Source: an uncultured Lachnospiraceae bacterium
Lineage (GTDB): Bacteria; Bacillota; Clostridia; Lachnospirales; Lachnospiraceae
DNA length: 10,097 nt
NCBI GenBank assembly: GCA_910586605.1
Contig: CAJUJR010000095.1
Coordinates: forward strand, 1-10,097
Direction of reading: 5' to 3'
The notes under the pieces are model-generated. The model was not told where the DNA came from. It did no database searches and was given only the letters and a program-made list of their open reading frames with translations. Positions 1 to 6,430 of the stretch are shown piece after piece. A program made the position numbers and the translations under genes. Position 1 is the first letter of the stretch; every line of letters starts with the position of its first letter.

Positions 1-74
1 TGGCACCAGTGCCTGCCAAAACAAAACTGTAATTTCTGCCCGGATGGAGTACTAGATTAGAAAGGATTAGGGAT

Positions 75-986
75 ATGTTTTATTCTGTGTTGGAGGATGG
101 TATACGAAAGACAGATGAAAAAAGCTTTTTTCAAGAAAAGAAAGGAATCTGTGTTTTGCCGCTGGAGGAATGGTGGGAAAATCCTGCATGGAAAGAGCGT
201 TTTTTAATCTGGCACAATGTTGACAGCGTACATTATTGTAAAATGGAGAGTTACCGGGATTTTTTATTTGGGACAGTCTGTATCCCGGCAAAAGGGAAGA
301 GGGAAAAAGAAAGCGGGTTTGCAATCTATATTTTAAAGAATTATGTCCTTTTGCTTGACCGGGGTGGGCGCGCAAAAGAACATGTGGCAAAGCTTTCTAA
401 AGAGGTTGCCAGGAAAGAATATTCGCTGGAGCGGTTTGTATATGATTTTTTACAATCATTTCTTTCGGATGACCTGCTTTTCCTGGAGAAAATGGAACAA
501 GAAATTGCTGGAATAGAAGAGGATGTTTTAGAGGGGCGTACAGAGCAGTTTAGTTTCCGGATGCTGCAGATTAAGAAGCTGATTGCAAAATTTTATCATT
601 ACTATTGCCAGCTAACAGAGATTGGGGAAGAGCTCCTGGAGAACCAGGAGGGCTTTTTTGATAGGGAGGAAATACAGTTTTACGGCCGATATAAGGACAG
701 GGCGTCAAGGCTTGCAGGGGAGACGCAGCTTTTGCGGGAATATGCCATGCAGGTACAGGAAGTTTATCAGTCTGAAATTGGAATCCGCCAGAATGACGTG
801 ATGAAAATTTTAACAATTGTAACAACAATTTTCCTTCCGCTTTCTTTGGTGGCCGGTTGGTATGGAATGAATTTTGCATATATGCCGGAACTTTCCTTCC
901 GGTATTCGTATCCGGTTGTAATTGGGGTGTGCCTTTTAATAGTGTTCATCAGCCTTATTATATTTAAGAAAAAAAGATATTTATAG
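75..986 (+). CDS. corA: CorA-family divalent metal-ion transporter
   Basis: The 303-aa product is a CorA-type membrane channel, a family that moves Mg2+ (some members Co2+, Ni2+ or Zn2+) across the cytoplasmic membrane as a homopentamer. What shows this is the C-terminal architecture: a long charged, helix-rich cytoplasmic region (about residues 100-240), a first membrane helix (about 245-263) ending in the signature Gly-Met-Asn at 264-266 (context YGMNFAYMPEL), then a second helix (about 280-298) and a short basic tail KKKRYL. The N-terminal third (1-95) is the variable cytoplasmic domain. The start has AAAGGA at 61-66, eight bases upstream. The following gene is convergent, so this is probably a single gene or the end of an operon starting before the window. 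The family is certain from the GMN motif and topology. The ion is not, because clostridial genomes often hold several CorA paralogues. Confidence 0.92.
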   Translation: MFYSVLEDGIRKTDEKSFFQEKKGICVLPLEEWWENPAWKERFLIWHNVDSVHYCKMESYRDFLFGTVCIPAKGKREKESGFAIYILKNYVLLLDRGGRAKEHVAKLSKEVARKEYSLERFVYDFLQSFLSDDLLFLEKMEQEIAGIEEDVLEGRTEQFSFRMLQIKKLIAKFYHYYCQLTEIGEELLENQEGFFDREEIQFYGRYKDRASRLAGETQLLREYAMQVQEVYQSEIGIRQNDVMKILTIVTTIFLPLSLVAGWYGMNFAYMPELSFRYSYPVVIGVCLLIVFISLIIFKKKRYL

Positions 987-988
987 GA

Positions 989-1019
989 AAGAAGGGAATG
1001 CATTTTGCATTCCCTTCTT
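989..1019. terminator. Stem-loop between convergent corA and carboxypeptidase genes
   Basis: A 14-bp perfect stem (989-1002 with 1006-1019) closes on a three-base loop, three bases after the corA stop codon. The core is GGGAATGC/GCATTCCC. The base runs after the stem are only moderately T-rich (CTTCTT on +, TTCTTTCCT on -), so it may end both convergent transcripts but is not a textbook terminator on either strand. It is also the distal half of a repeat that recurs at 8806-8854. Confidence 0.5.
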
Positions 1020-1044
1020 GACGTGATAGGAAATTGCGCTGTAA
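989..1044 (-). repeat. Intergenic repeat, copy A
   Basis: Read on the - strand this has TTACAGC, then GC, then AATTTCCTAT (1026-1035), a short A-rich spacer, and the hairpin AAGGGAATGC/GCATTCCC. The same blocks in the same order occur on the + strand at 8806-8854. Both copies lie between convergent genes. Similarity between copies is high over the TTACAGC...AATTTCCTAT block (17 shared bases around a 2-base indel) and the hairpin, and low in the spacer and loop. Confidence 0.55.
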
Positions 1045-1100
1045 CATAGCAGCTCACAGGGGTATCAGGGCAATGTGTTCGTATTCCCCTTTTTGATAAG

Positions 1101-2354
1101 TTACAGTGAAAACAGAAAAAGTTTTTTAACGATGTTTTGGTAATAGGAGAGGTTTCTTTTTGGGATTGTCTTTTTGGCAGTCAGTGGGAACCGGTAGATT
1201 AACTCATCGTTTAAATAGTATTCTTCATAGCCGACAATATCGCCTTGACGGACTGGGGCTGTCAGCTTTTCAGGCAGGCGGATTTTTGTAGTTACTGTAT
1301 CGTTTTGGCACAGCATTAGTTCGACTTTTGGGTAGGAAGTACGGCAAAGTGGCAGGGAAGCGTTTGTTCCGCCAACAACAGGGAGGATTTTTGGTGTTTT
1401 TTGCTTATCTACAGTTACCGTTTTAAAGTTTGCAAAACCATAATCCATCAATTTTTTGGTATCCACCCATTTATACCCTTTGTTTGGTGGCCATCCGCAG
1501 GCAAGTACGCTGGTAACTAGTGTTTTCCCATTTCTTTTTGCCGCGCCACAGAAGCAGTATCCGGCATTTCCGGTAAAGCCTGTTTTAATGCCAATTGCAC
1601 CGGGATACCTTGTCAAAAAGGCATCATGGTTATTGACGGCATAGCTTCTGGTGCCCTTGCAGTTGCTAAACTGATGGGAGGGCGTCTGGATGATTTTTAG
1701 GAAGTCGGCATTTTGTATGGCATAGCTTGCAATGATGCAAAGCTCCTTTGCGGTGGTATAGTGGTTTTTATCATCAAGGCCATTTGGGGTGACGAAGTTT
1801 GTATCAGCGCATCCAAGCCGTTCTGCTTTTTGGTTCATTAGCTCAGCAAAGCCTTCTACCGTCCCACCAAGATGTTCCGCAATGGCTACTGCGGTATCGT
1901 TGTGTGATTCTAACATCAGAGAGTAAAGAAGGTCTTTTAAATAAAAGGTATCGCCAGCCTGCATATTTAGCTGTACATCAGGCATGGAAGCCGCATAAGA
2001 GGAAACCTTCACTTTGCTGTCCATCTTCCCGTTTTCCAGGGCAATGATGCAGGTCATAATTTTGGTTGTGCTTGCCATTGGCATCTGCTGGTTTTCATTT
2101 GAGCCAAGGAGCGTCCGTTTGCTGTCGGCATCTAAAAGGCAGTATGCCTTTGCATACATACTGTCTGGCTGCTTTTTTTTCGATAAAATAGAATAATCAG
2201 CGCCAGTAAGTGTTTTATCATTTGCCAGAAGGCTTGTTTTTGTACTACAGTAGGGTGGGAAGGATTGGAGCGCATAAGACAATCTGTCTGTCATGGAAAG
2301 GAAAAGGAGCAGCAGACTGATTCCCAAAAGAAAAAAACTGACGATTTTTTGCAT
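1101..2354 (-). CDS. D-alanyl-D-alanine carboxypeptidase (DacF/PBP5-type)
   Basis: This 417-aa exported serine peptidase would trim the terminal D-Ala from peptidoglycan pentapeptides outside the membrane. All three active-site motifs of the S11 family are present and well spaced: SxxK as STTK at 95-98 (nucleophile Ser95), SxN as SHN at 150-152, and KTG at 257-259. An N-terminal hydrophobic signal segment (about 5-20) precedes an extended linker of about 70 residues. The C-terminal 100 residues form the beta-rich PBP5 C-terminal domain and end in an aromatic and basic tail (YYQNIVKKLFLFSL) that could be the amphipathic membrane anchor. I start it at 2354 because GAGG lies six bases upstream. 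An in-frame ATG at 2366 would add four residues but has little ribosome binding site. Eleven cysteines is a high count for an exported protein. It is transcribed away from the decarboxylase cluster and is probably functionally unrelated. Confidence 0.93.
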   Translation of the reverse strand: MQKIVSFFLLGISLLLLFLSMTDRLSYALQSFPPYCSTKTSLLANDKTLTGADYSILSKKKQPDSMYAKAYCLLDADSKRTLLGSNENQQMPMASTTKIMTCIIALENGKMDSKVKVSSYAASMPDVQLNMQAGDTFYLKDLLYSLMLESHNDTAVAIAEHLGGTVEGFAELMNQKAERLGCADTNFVTPNGLDDKNHYTTAKELCIIASYAIQNADFLKIIQTPSHQFSNCKGTRSYAVNNHDAFLTRYPGAIGIKTGFTGNAGYCFCGAAKRNGKTLVTSVLACGWPPNKGYKWVDTKKLMDYGFANFKTVTVDKQKTPKILPVVGGTNASLPLCRTSYPKVELMLCQNDTVTTKIRLPEKLTAPVRQGDIVGYEEYYLNDELIYRFPLTAKKTIPKRNLSYYQNIVKKLFLFSL

Positions 2355-2413
2355 GGAATTCCTCATTTCCAGTATGTTCTTTGCTATGTTATGCGGATTC
2401 CGGAAAATATATG

Positions 2414-2430
2414 TTGCTATTTTTTAGCAA
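2414..2430. promoter_or_regulatory. Inverted repeat over the -35 box, candidate operator
   Basis: TTGCTA and TAGCAA form a perfect 6-bp inverted repeat around a T5 spacer (17 bp in total). The left arm is the predicted -35 hexamer. Its position fits a repressor site, but a T-run hairpin is also possible. No regulator gene is adjacent. Confidence 0.35.
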
Positions 2431-2442
2431 AAGCGATAGAAT
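2414..2442 (+). promoter_or_regulatory. Predicted sigma-A promoter of the decarboxylase cluster
   Basis: TTGCTA (2414-2419) and TAGAAT (2437-2442) are separated by exactly 17 bases, giving 4/6 and 5/6 matches to the housekeeping consensus. It lies about 55 bp upstream of the first gene's start. A second TATAAT at 2479-2484 has no partner -35 at the right distance and overlaps the leader next to the ribosome binding site. Confidence 0.5.
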
Positions 2443-2497
2443 TAAAATTGGTAAAAATTTGGTTTACAATAAATATACTATAATTGGAGGGCTGAAC

Positions 2498-3931
2498 ATG
2501 AGTAACACAAACGCTTTGTCAGCAAGGGACCGTATCACGGCTCTTGTCGACGAAAACAGTTTTGTTGAAATTGGTGCGAATATTACAAAGAGAAGCACAG
2601 ATTTCAACATGCAGGAAAAATCAGTGCCGGCAGACGGTGTTATTACTGGGTACGGGCTGGTTCAGAACACTCCTGTCTATATTTATAGCCAGGACGCATC
2701 TGCCCTGAATGGGACAATTGGGGAAATGCATGCAAGAAAAATTGCACATGCCTATGAACTGGCAATGAAGACAGGGGTTCCTGTAATTGGTCTGATTGAC
2801 TGTGCAGGGATGCGCCTTCAGGAGTCTACGGATGCACTTGCAGGCTTTGGCGAGATTTATAGGGTGAAGGCAAAAGCTTCCGGCGTCGTACCGCAGATTA
2901 GCGCTATATTTGGGAACTGCGGCGGCGGTGTTGCTGTTTTGGCAGCAATGAGCGATTTTACCTTTATGGAGGAAGGCAATGGAAAGCTTTTTGTAAATTC
3001 CCCAAATACGCTAGAAGGAAATTACAAAGAAAAGCTGGATACGGCTTCTGCCCAATTCCAGAAGGCTGCGTCAAATGTGGATTTTGTAGTGAAAGGCGAA
3101 GCAGAGCTGCTAGGGAGCGTCCGGGAGCTTGTTTCAATCCTTCCGGAAAATAATAATGATACTGCATTTTCAGATGAGTGCATGGATGATTTAAACCGAG
3201 TAGTGCCTGATTTTGCAGCAGAAGTAAAAGACCCAGTGCTTGCCCTGGAAGATATCAGTGACAATAATTTCTTTTTGGAGTTAAAAGCAGGTTATGCCAA
3301 GGAAATGGTAACAGGGTTTATCTGCCTGGATGGAATGACAGTTGGGGCAGTGGCAAACCGTACTGCTGTTTTTGATGAAAAAGGGAAGGAGAAGGAGAAG
3401 TTTGACGGACGCCTTACAACGGCAGGATGTGAAAAAGCCGCAAACTTTATTAGGAAGTGTGATGCATTTCAAATTCCAGTGCTGTCCCTTACTAATACAG
3501 AAGGGTTTGCTACTTCAGTAGAGGAGGAAAAGACAATTGCCAGCGCTGCGGCAAAGCTGACTGCCGCATTTGCAGAAGCAGACGTTGCGAAAGTAAACCT
3601 GATTGTTGGGAAGGCATATGGAAGCGCATATATTACAATGAATTCTAAGCATATTGGAGCCGATATGGTATTTGCACTTCCAGATGCGGAAATTGGCATG
3701 ATGGATGCAGAAGTTGCTGCTAAGATTATGTATTCCGGTGATAAAAAAGCTGATTTGGCAAAAAAGGCGTCTGAATTTGCGGCACAGTCTGGGACGGAAG
3801 CGGCATCTCAGAGAGGATATGTGGATTCCATAATAGAACCGGAAGCTGCTAGGAAACAACTACTTTATGCATTTGAGATGCTGTTTTCAAAAAGTGAATT
3901 TCCAATTGGCAAGAAACATGGAACAATCTAA
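2498..3931 (+). CDS. Carboxyltransferase subunit, 12S/MmdA/PccB-like (divergent)
   Basis: The 477-aa protein belongs to the acyl-CoA carboxyltransferase (crotonase-fold) family, which moves CO2 between a carboxyacyl-CoA and biotin. The tandem fold is visible: N-domain with LSARDRI (7-13), DCAGMRLQE (101-109), SGVVPQIS (128-135) and GNCGGGV (139-145); C-domain with FIRKCDAFQIPV (317-328), EGF (335-337), KAYGSAY (372-378) and SKHIGAD (383-389). It is somewhat shorter than typical 12S/MmdA proteins (about 510 aa). Several motifs differ from the usual form: DSGGARIQE is DCAGMRLQE and DVPGF is NTEGF. GGAGG at 2486-2490 sits seven bases before ATG 2498. The reading frame stays open upstream to 2381, but that stretch overlaps the promoter and has no ribosome binding site. 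It is first in the cluster and 14 bp before the OadG-like gene. Methylmalonyl-CoA is the family's usual substrate in such clusters, but the substrate here is unproven. Confidence 0.88.
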   Translation: MSNTNALSARDRITALVDENSFVEIGANITKRSTDFNMQEKSVPADGVITGYGLVQNTPVYIYSQDASALNGTIGEMHARKIAHAYELAMKTGVPVIGLIDCAGMRLQESTDALAGFGEIYRVKAKASGVVPQISAIFGNCGGGVAVLAAMSDFTFMEEGNGKLFVNSPNTLEGNYKEKLDTASAQFQKAASNVDFVVKGEAELLGSVRELVSILPENNNDTAFSDECMDDLNRVVPDFAAEVKDPVLALEDISDNNFFLELKAGYAKEMVTGFICLDGMTVGAVANRTAVFDEKGKEKEKFDGRLTTAGCEKAANFIRKCDAFQIPVLSLTNTEGFATSVEEEKTIASAAAKLTAAFAEADVAKVNLIVGKAYGSAYITMNSKHIGADMVFALPDAEIGMMDAEVAAKIMYSGDKKADLAKKASEFAAQSGTEAASQRGYVDSIIEPEAARKQLLYAFEMLFSKSEFPIGKKHGTI

Positions 3932-3945
3932 ATAAGGAGAGGCAT

Positions 3946-4653
3946 ATGAAGAAGAAACTGGTTTTAATGCTTTGTGTGATTTCCTGCCTGATGTTAATGA
4001 TGGGCTGCAGCCTGACAAGGGAAAATAAGAGCCTGGACAAGTCAAAGCTGACAAAATCTGCTGAGGAATTTGCTGCACAATGGTTTGAATATGATTTTAA
4101 AACTACAGTTGAGCAGTATGCAGACCAGATGAGTAAAGAGCAGGCAGATTCGTATAAAGAGTATGCAAAGATGCAGAAAAAACATGGAGCCATGAAAAAA
4201 GTTGTGGATAAGAGTTTTTCCACGGCATCCGATACGGCAACGGTTACATTGACACTTACCACTGAAAAATCCGGGAAGCTTGTATTTACAGTGATATTTA
4301 GTGAAACCGGTGAAATCAGTGACTGGAAGGCAGAAGAGTATCAGTCAATTGGTAAGACAATGGGAAGGGCCGGGCTGAATACAATTATGAGTATGGCAAT
4401 TGTGTTTGCCGTTCTGATTTTCATATCATTTATCATCAGCTGCTTTAAATTTATTGGCAATGCCCAGCCAAAAGAAGCTCCGAAGGCGGTGGCGTCAGTG
4501 GCAGCTCCTGCCCCTGTACCGGAAGTTGTGCCGGAAGAGGATTTGACAGACGACCTGGAGCTGGTTGCAGTCATTACAGCAGCGATTGCGGCGGCAAGTG
4601 AGAATGAATGTACAGACGGGCTTATTGTGCGTTCGATTGTACGCCGTTCTTAA
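3946..4653 (+). CDS. Lipoprotein-OadG fusion: membrane anchor of Na+-pumping decarboxylase
   Basis: This 235-aa protein appears to be the OadG (gamma/delta) subunit with an added extracytoplasmic domain. Residues 1-21 are a lipoprotein signal peptide ending in the lipobox LMMGC (Cys21). Residues about 35-132 form a small charged alpha/beta domain resembling DUF3887-type secreted domains (my reading, unsearched). A single membrane helix spans about 144-170. A Pro/Ala-rich linker follows (175-197), then the OadG-like tail: DDLELVAVITAAIAAA (202-217) and GLIVRSIVRR (225-234). In known Oad and Mmd complexes this small subunit has one membrane helix and a cytoplasmic tail that binds the alpha subunit and helps assembly. 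Here the lipid anchor would place the N-domain outside and the tail inside, a consistent topology. The gene starts 14 bp after the 12S-like gene with AGGAGA upstream. The OadG part is fairly sure; the role of the outer domain is unknown. Confidence 0.82.
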   Translation: MKKKLVLMLCVISCLMLMMGCSLTRENKSLDKSKLTKSAEEFAAQWFEYDFKTTVEQYADQMSKEQADSYKEYAKMQKKHGAMKKVVDKSFSTASDTATVTLTLTTEKSGKLVFTVIFSETGEISDWKAEEYQSIGKTMGRAGLNTIMSMAIVFAVLIFISFIISCFKFIGNAQPKEAPKAVASVAAPAPVPEVVPEEDLTDDLELVAVITAAIAAASENECTDGLIVRSIVRRS

Positions 4654-4664
4654 AAATTAAAATG

Positions 4665-4687
4665 GTACAGGGAGAATCCCTGGGTAC
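4665..4687 (+). other. Intercistronic hairpin before the biotin carrier gene
   Basis: CAGGGA (4668-4673) and TCCCTG (4677-4682) pair around a GAA loop, and GTA/TAC extends the stem past a two-base GG bulge. It lies in the 64-bp gap between the OadG-like and biotin carrier genes. No T-run follows, so it is not an intrinsic terminator. It might protect an mRNA end or modulate stoichiometry. Confidence 0.4.
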
Positions 4688-4717
4688 AAATATTTGAATA
4701 ATATGGAGGAAAAGAGA

Positions 4718-5077
4718 ATGAAGAATTACACAATTACTGTAAATGGTACTGTATATGATGTAACTGTAGAAGAGGGCACAGGTTCTGGGGCTGGCGCGGC
4801 AGCGCCAAAGGCGGCAGCGCCAAAGGCAGCAGCGCCAAAGGCAGCACCGTCCGGCGCACAAGGCGCAGTAAAAGTAAATTCCCCTATGCAGGGCAAAATT
4901 ATATCTGTCAGTGCAAGTGCTGGGCAGGCTGTGAAAAAGGGCGATGTCCTGATGATTCTTGAGGCGATGAAAATGGAAAATGAAGTGGTTGCACCACAAG
5001 ATGGAACAGTTGCAAGTATCAATGTAACAGCAGGGGATTCTGTAGATGTAGGGGCAGTTTTGGCAACTTTAAATTAA
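4718..5077 (+). CDS. Biotin carboxyl carrier protein (1.3S/MmdC-type)
   Basis: This 119-aa free biotin carrier shuttles CO2 between the carboxyltransferase subunits and the membrane pump. The short N-terminal beta strands (MKNYTITVNGTVYDVTVEE) are typical of Na+-decarboxylase and transcarboxylase carriers. Then comes a flexible Ala/Pro/Lys linker (about 22-46) made of three near-identical 15-bp repeats, and a biotinyl domain (about 50-119). The biotin attachment motif EAMKM is at 82-86, with Lys85 as the modified residue. SPMQGKI (55-61) replaces the more usual SPMPGKI. GGAGGA at 4705-4710 lies seven bases before ATG 4718. An in-frame ATG at 4694 lacks such a site. Because the 5S-like subunit encoded downstream has no biotinyl domain, this is the only biotin carrier seen for either carboxyltransferase. 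The identification is secure. Confidence 0.95.
   Translation: MKNYTITVNGTVYDVTVEEGTGSGAGAAAPKAAAPKAAAPKAAPSGAQGAVKVNSPMQGKIISVSASAGQAVKKGDVLMILEAMKMENEVVAPQDGTVASINVTAGDSVDVGAVLATLN
4796..4840 (+). repeat. Three tandem 15-bp repeats in the carrier linker
   Basis: Three consecutive copies of GCGGCAGCGCCAAAG (the third reads GCAGCAGCGCCAAAG) encode AAAPK three times. They lie in the flexible linker of the biotin carrier and are in frame, so copy-number change would lengthen or shorten the arm without breaking the gene. Confidence 0.85.
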
Positions 5078-5080
5078 TTT

Positions 5081-5097
5081 AGGAGGGACTGACTTTG
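5081..5097 (+). promoter_or_regulatory. oadB: Ribosome binding site and TTG start of oadB
   Basis: AGGAGGG at 5081-5087 is followed seven bases later by TTG at 5095-5097. No in-frame ATG lies nearby: the first internal Met is residue 27, inside the first membrane helix. The strong site and conserved N-terminus make TTG the start. Confidence 0.8.
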
Positions 5098-6237
5098 GAT
5101 TACGTTATTACAACGTTAGAGAATTTAGCAGGTCAGACAGCATTTGCCAATATTACGCTTGGAAATTATCTGATGATTGTTGTCGGCTGTATCTTTCTCT
5201 ACTTGGCGATTAAAAAAGGCTATGAGCCATTGCTCTTGATTCCAATCGCTTTTGGTATGATTCTGGTCAATATTTACCCGGATATCATGGCAGAGCCTAC
5301 GGAAACGGCAAATGGCGGCTTATTGTACTATTTCTTTCAGTTGGACGAATGGAGCATCCTGCCTTCCCTTATATTCCTCGGGGTTGGTGCAATGACGGAC
5401 TTTGGCCCGCTTATTGCGAATCCGGCAAGTTTTCTTTTGGGAGCTGCAGCACAGTTTGGTATTTTTACAGCATACCTTGTTGCAATCCTTTTAGGTTTTA
5501 ATGATAAGGCGGCGGCGGCAATTTCTATTATTGGCGGCGCTGATGGCCCAACTTCCATTTTCCTCTGCGGTAAATTAAGGCAGACAGAATATATGGGGCC
5601 GATTGCCGTAGCGGCATATTCCTATATGTCTTTGGTGCCGATTATCCAGCCTCCGATTATGAAGCTGTTTACAACAGAGGAAGAACGTAAAATTAAGATG
5701 GGGCAGCTCCGCCCAGTATCGAAGCTGGAAAAGATTTTATTCCCAATTATCGTTACAATCGTAGTATGCCTTCTTTTACCAACTACAGCGCCGCTTGTAG
5801 GTATGTTGATGCTTGGCAACCTGTTTAAGGAGTGTGGCGTGGTAAAGCAGCTTGCAGAAACAGCATCCAATGCGTTGATGTATATCGTTGTTATCCTGCT
5901 TGGCACTTCTGTAGGGGCAACAACAAGCGCAGAAGCATTCTTGAAATTTACAACGCTTAAAATAGTTGCACTTGGCCTGGTTGCGTTTGCAGTTGGAACA
6001 ACGGCTGGCGTTTTGTTTGGTAAGCTGATGTGTAAGGTGACAGGCGGAAAGGTGAACCCTCTGATCGGTTCGGCTGGTGTATCTGCTGTTCCGATGGCGG
6101 CACGTGTGTCACAGAAGGTCGGCGCAGAGGCAGATCCGACAAACTTCTTGCTGATGCATGCGATGGGGCCAAATGTGGCTGGTGTAATTGGTACGGCAGT
6201 GGCGGCTGGTGTATTTATGGCGATATTTGGGGTATAA
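5095..6237 (+). CDS. oadB: Na+-translocating decarboxylase beta subunit
   Basis: This 380-aa polytopic membrane protein is the ion pump of the biotin-dependent Na+ decarboxylases (OadB/MmdB/GcdB). It decarboxylates carboxybiotin and couples this to Na+ export. Family motifs are intact: GVGAMTDFGPLIANP (96-110), the ion-site loop SIIGGADGPTSIF (144-156, with Asp150 in the place of the essential Asp of OadB), SAGVSAVPMAARVSQ (326-340) and HAMGPNVAGVIGTA (355-368). About nine to eleven hydrophobic segments can be seen, and the length matches clostridial members, which are shorter at the N-terminus than the ~430-aa enterobacterial OadB. It starts with TTG 17 bp after the biotin carrier stop, with a strong ribosome binding site. 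OadB, MmdB and GcdB cannot be told apart by sequence alone, so the symbol marks the family and does not specify oxaloacetate as the substrate. Confidence 0.95.
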   Translation: MDYVITTLENLAGQTAFANITLGNYLMIVVGCIFLYLAIKKGYEPLLLIPIAFGMILVNIYPDIMAEPTETANGGLLYYFFQLDEWSILPSLIFLGVGAMTDFGPLIANPASFLLGAAAQFGIFTAYLVAILLGFNDKAAAAISIIGGADGPTSIFLCGKLRQTEYMGPIAVAAYSYMSLVPIIQPPIMKLFTTEEERKIKMGQLRPVSKLEKILFPIIVTIVVCLLLPTTAPLVGMLMLGNLFKECGVVKQLAETASNALMYIVVILLGTSVGATTSAEAFLKFTTLKIVALGLVAFAVGTTAGVLFGKLMCKVTGGKVNPLIGSAGVSAVPMAARVSQKVGAEADPTNFLLMHAMGPNVAGVIGTAVAAGVFMAIFGV

Positions 6238-6239
6238 AA

Positions 6240-6379
6240 GGTGAAAAGTATTTCTAAGCTAGCAAAAAACGCTGCCTAAGAAATGCTAAGTTTCACCTTG
6301 GAAAATGCAAAATCAGCATTTTCTGGTATTTCTTACAATTAGGTCTTGTTTAAGAATATGTAAGAGCAGCATTTTCCAA
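6240..6379 (+). promoter_or_regulatory. Structured 193-nt leader between oadB and oadA
   Basis: The gap between oadB and oadA (6238-6430) holds nested inverted repeats. A long imperfect hairpin spans 6240-6297: GGTGAAA pairs with TTTCACC, then AGTATTTCT with AGAAATGCT past a three-base bulge. GAAAATGC (6301-6308) can pair locally with GCATTTTC (6316-6323). The larger TTGGAAAATGC (6298-6308) can instead pair with GCATTTTCCAA (6369-6379), 11 bp without mismatch, enclosing a TCTTACA/TGTAAGA stem (6331-6337, 6359-6365). The two pairings exclude each other. No T-run follows any stem and no convincing promoter was found. I see the structures directly; a regulatory role is inference. Confidence 0.5.
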
Positions 6380-6430
6380 AATGACAGAGATAGATAATAA
6401 TATTGCCTGGATAGGCAGAATGGAGGAAAC

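Noticed and set aside
1..18. Small inverted repeat TGGCA...TGCCA at the window edge
   Set aside because: It may be the end of an upstream terminator, but the window cuts it off and no T run follows.
1058..1094. AGGGG...CCCCT pairing followed by T5 on the + strand, possible corA terminator
   Set aside because: Only five clean pairs with a 23-base loop. It is too weak to call, though it might back up the hairpin at 989-1019.
2381..2497. Open in-frame extension upstream of the 12S-like gene
   Set aside because: It overlaps the predicted promoter and AT-rich leader, has no ribosome binding site at 2381, and lacks family similarity. GGAGG before 2498 decides the start.
3515..4262. Antisense open frames opposite the 12S-like and OadG-like genes
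   Set aside because: They mirror strongly coding sequence, have no start signals, and their translations look like reverse-frame shadows.
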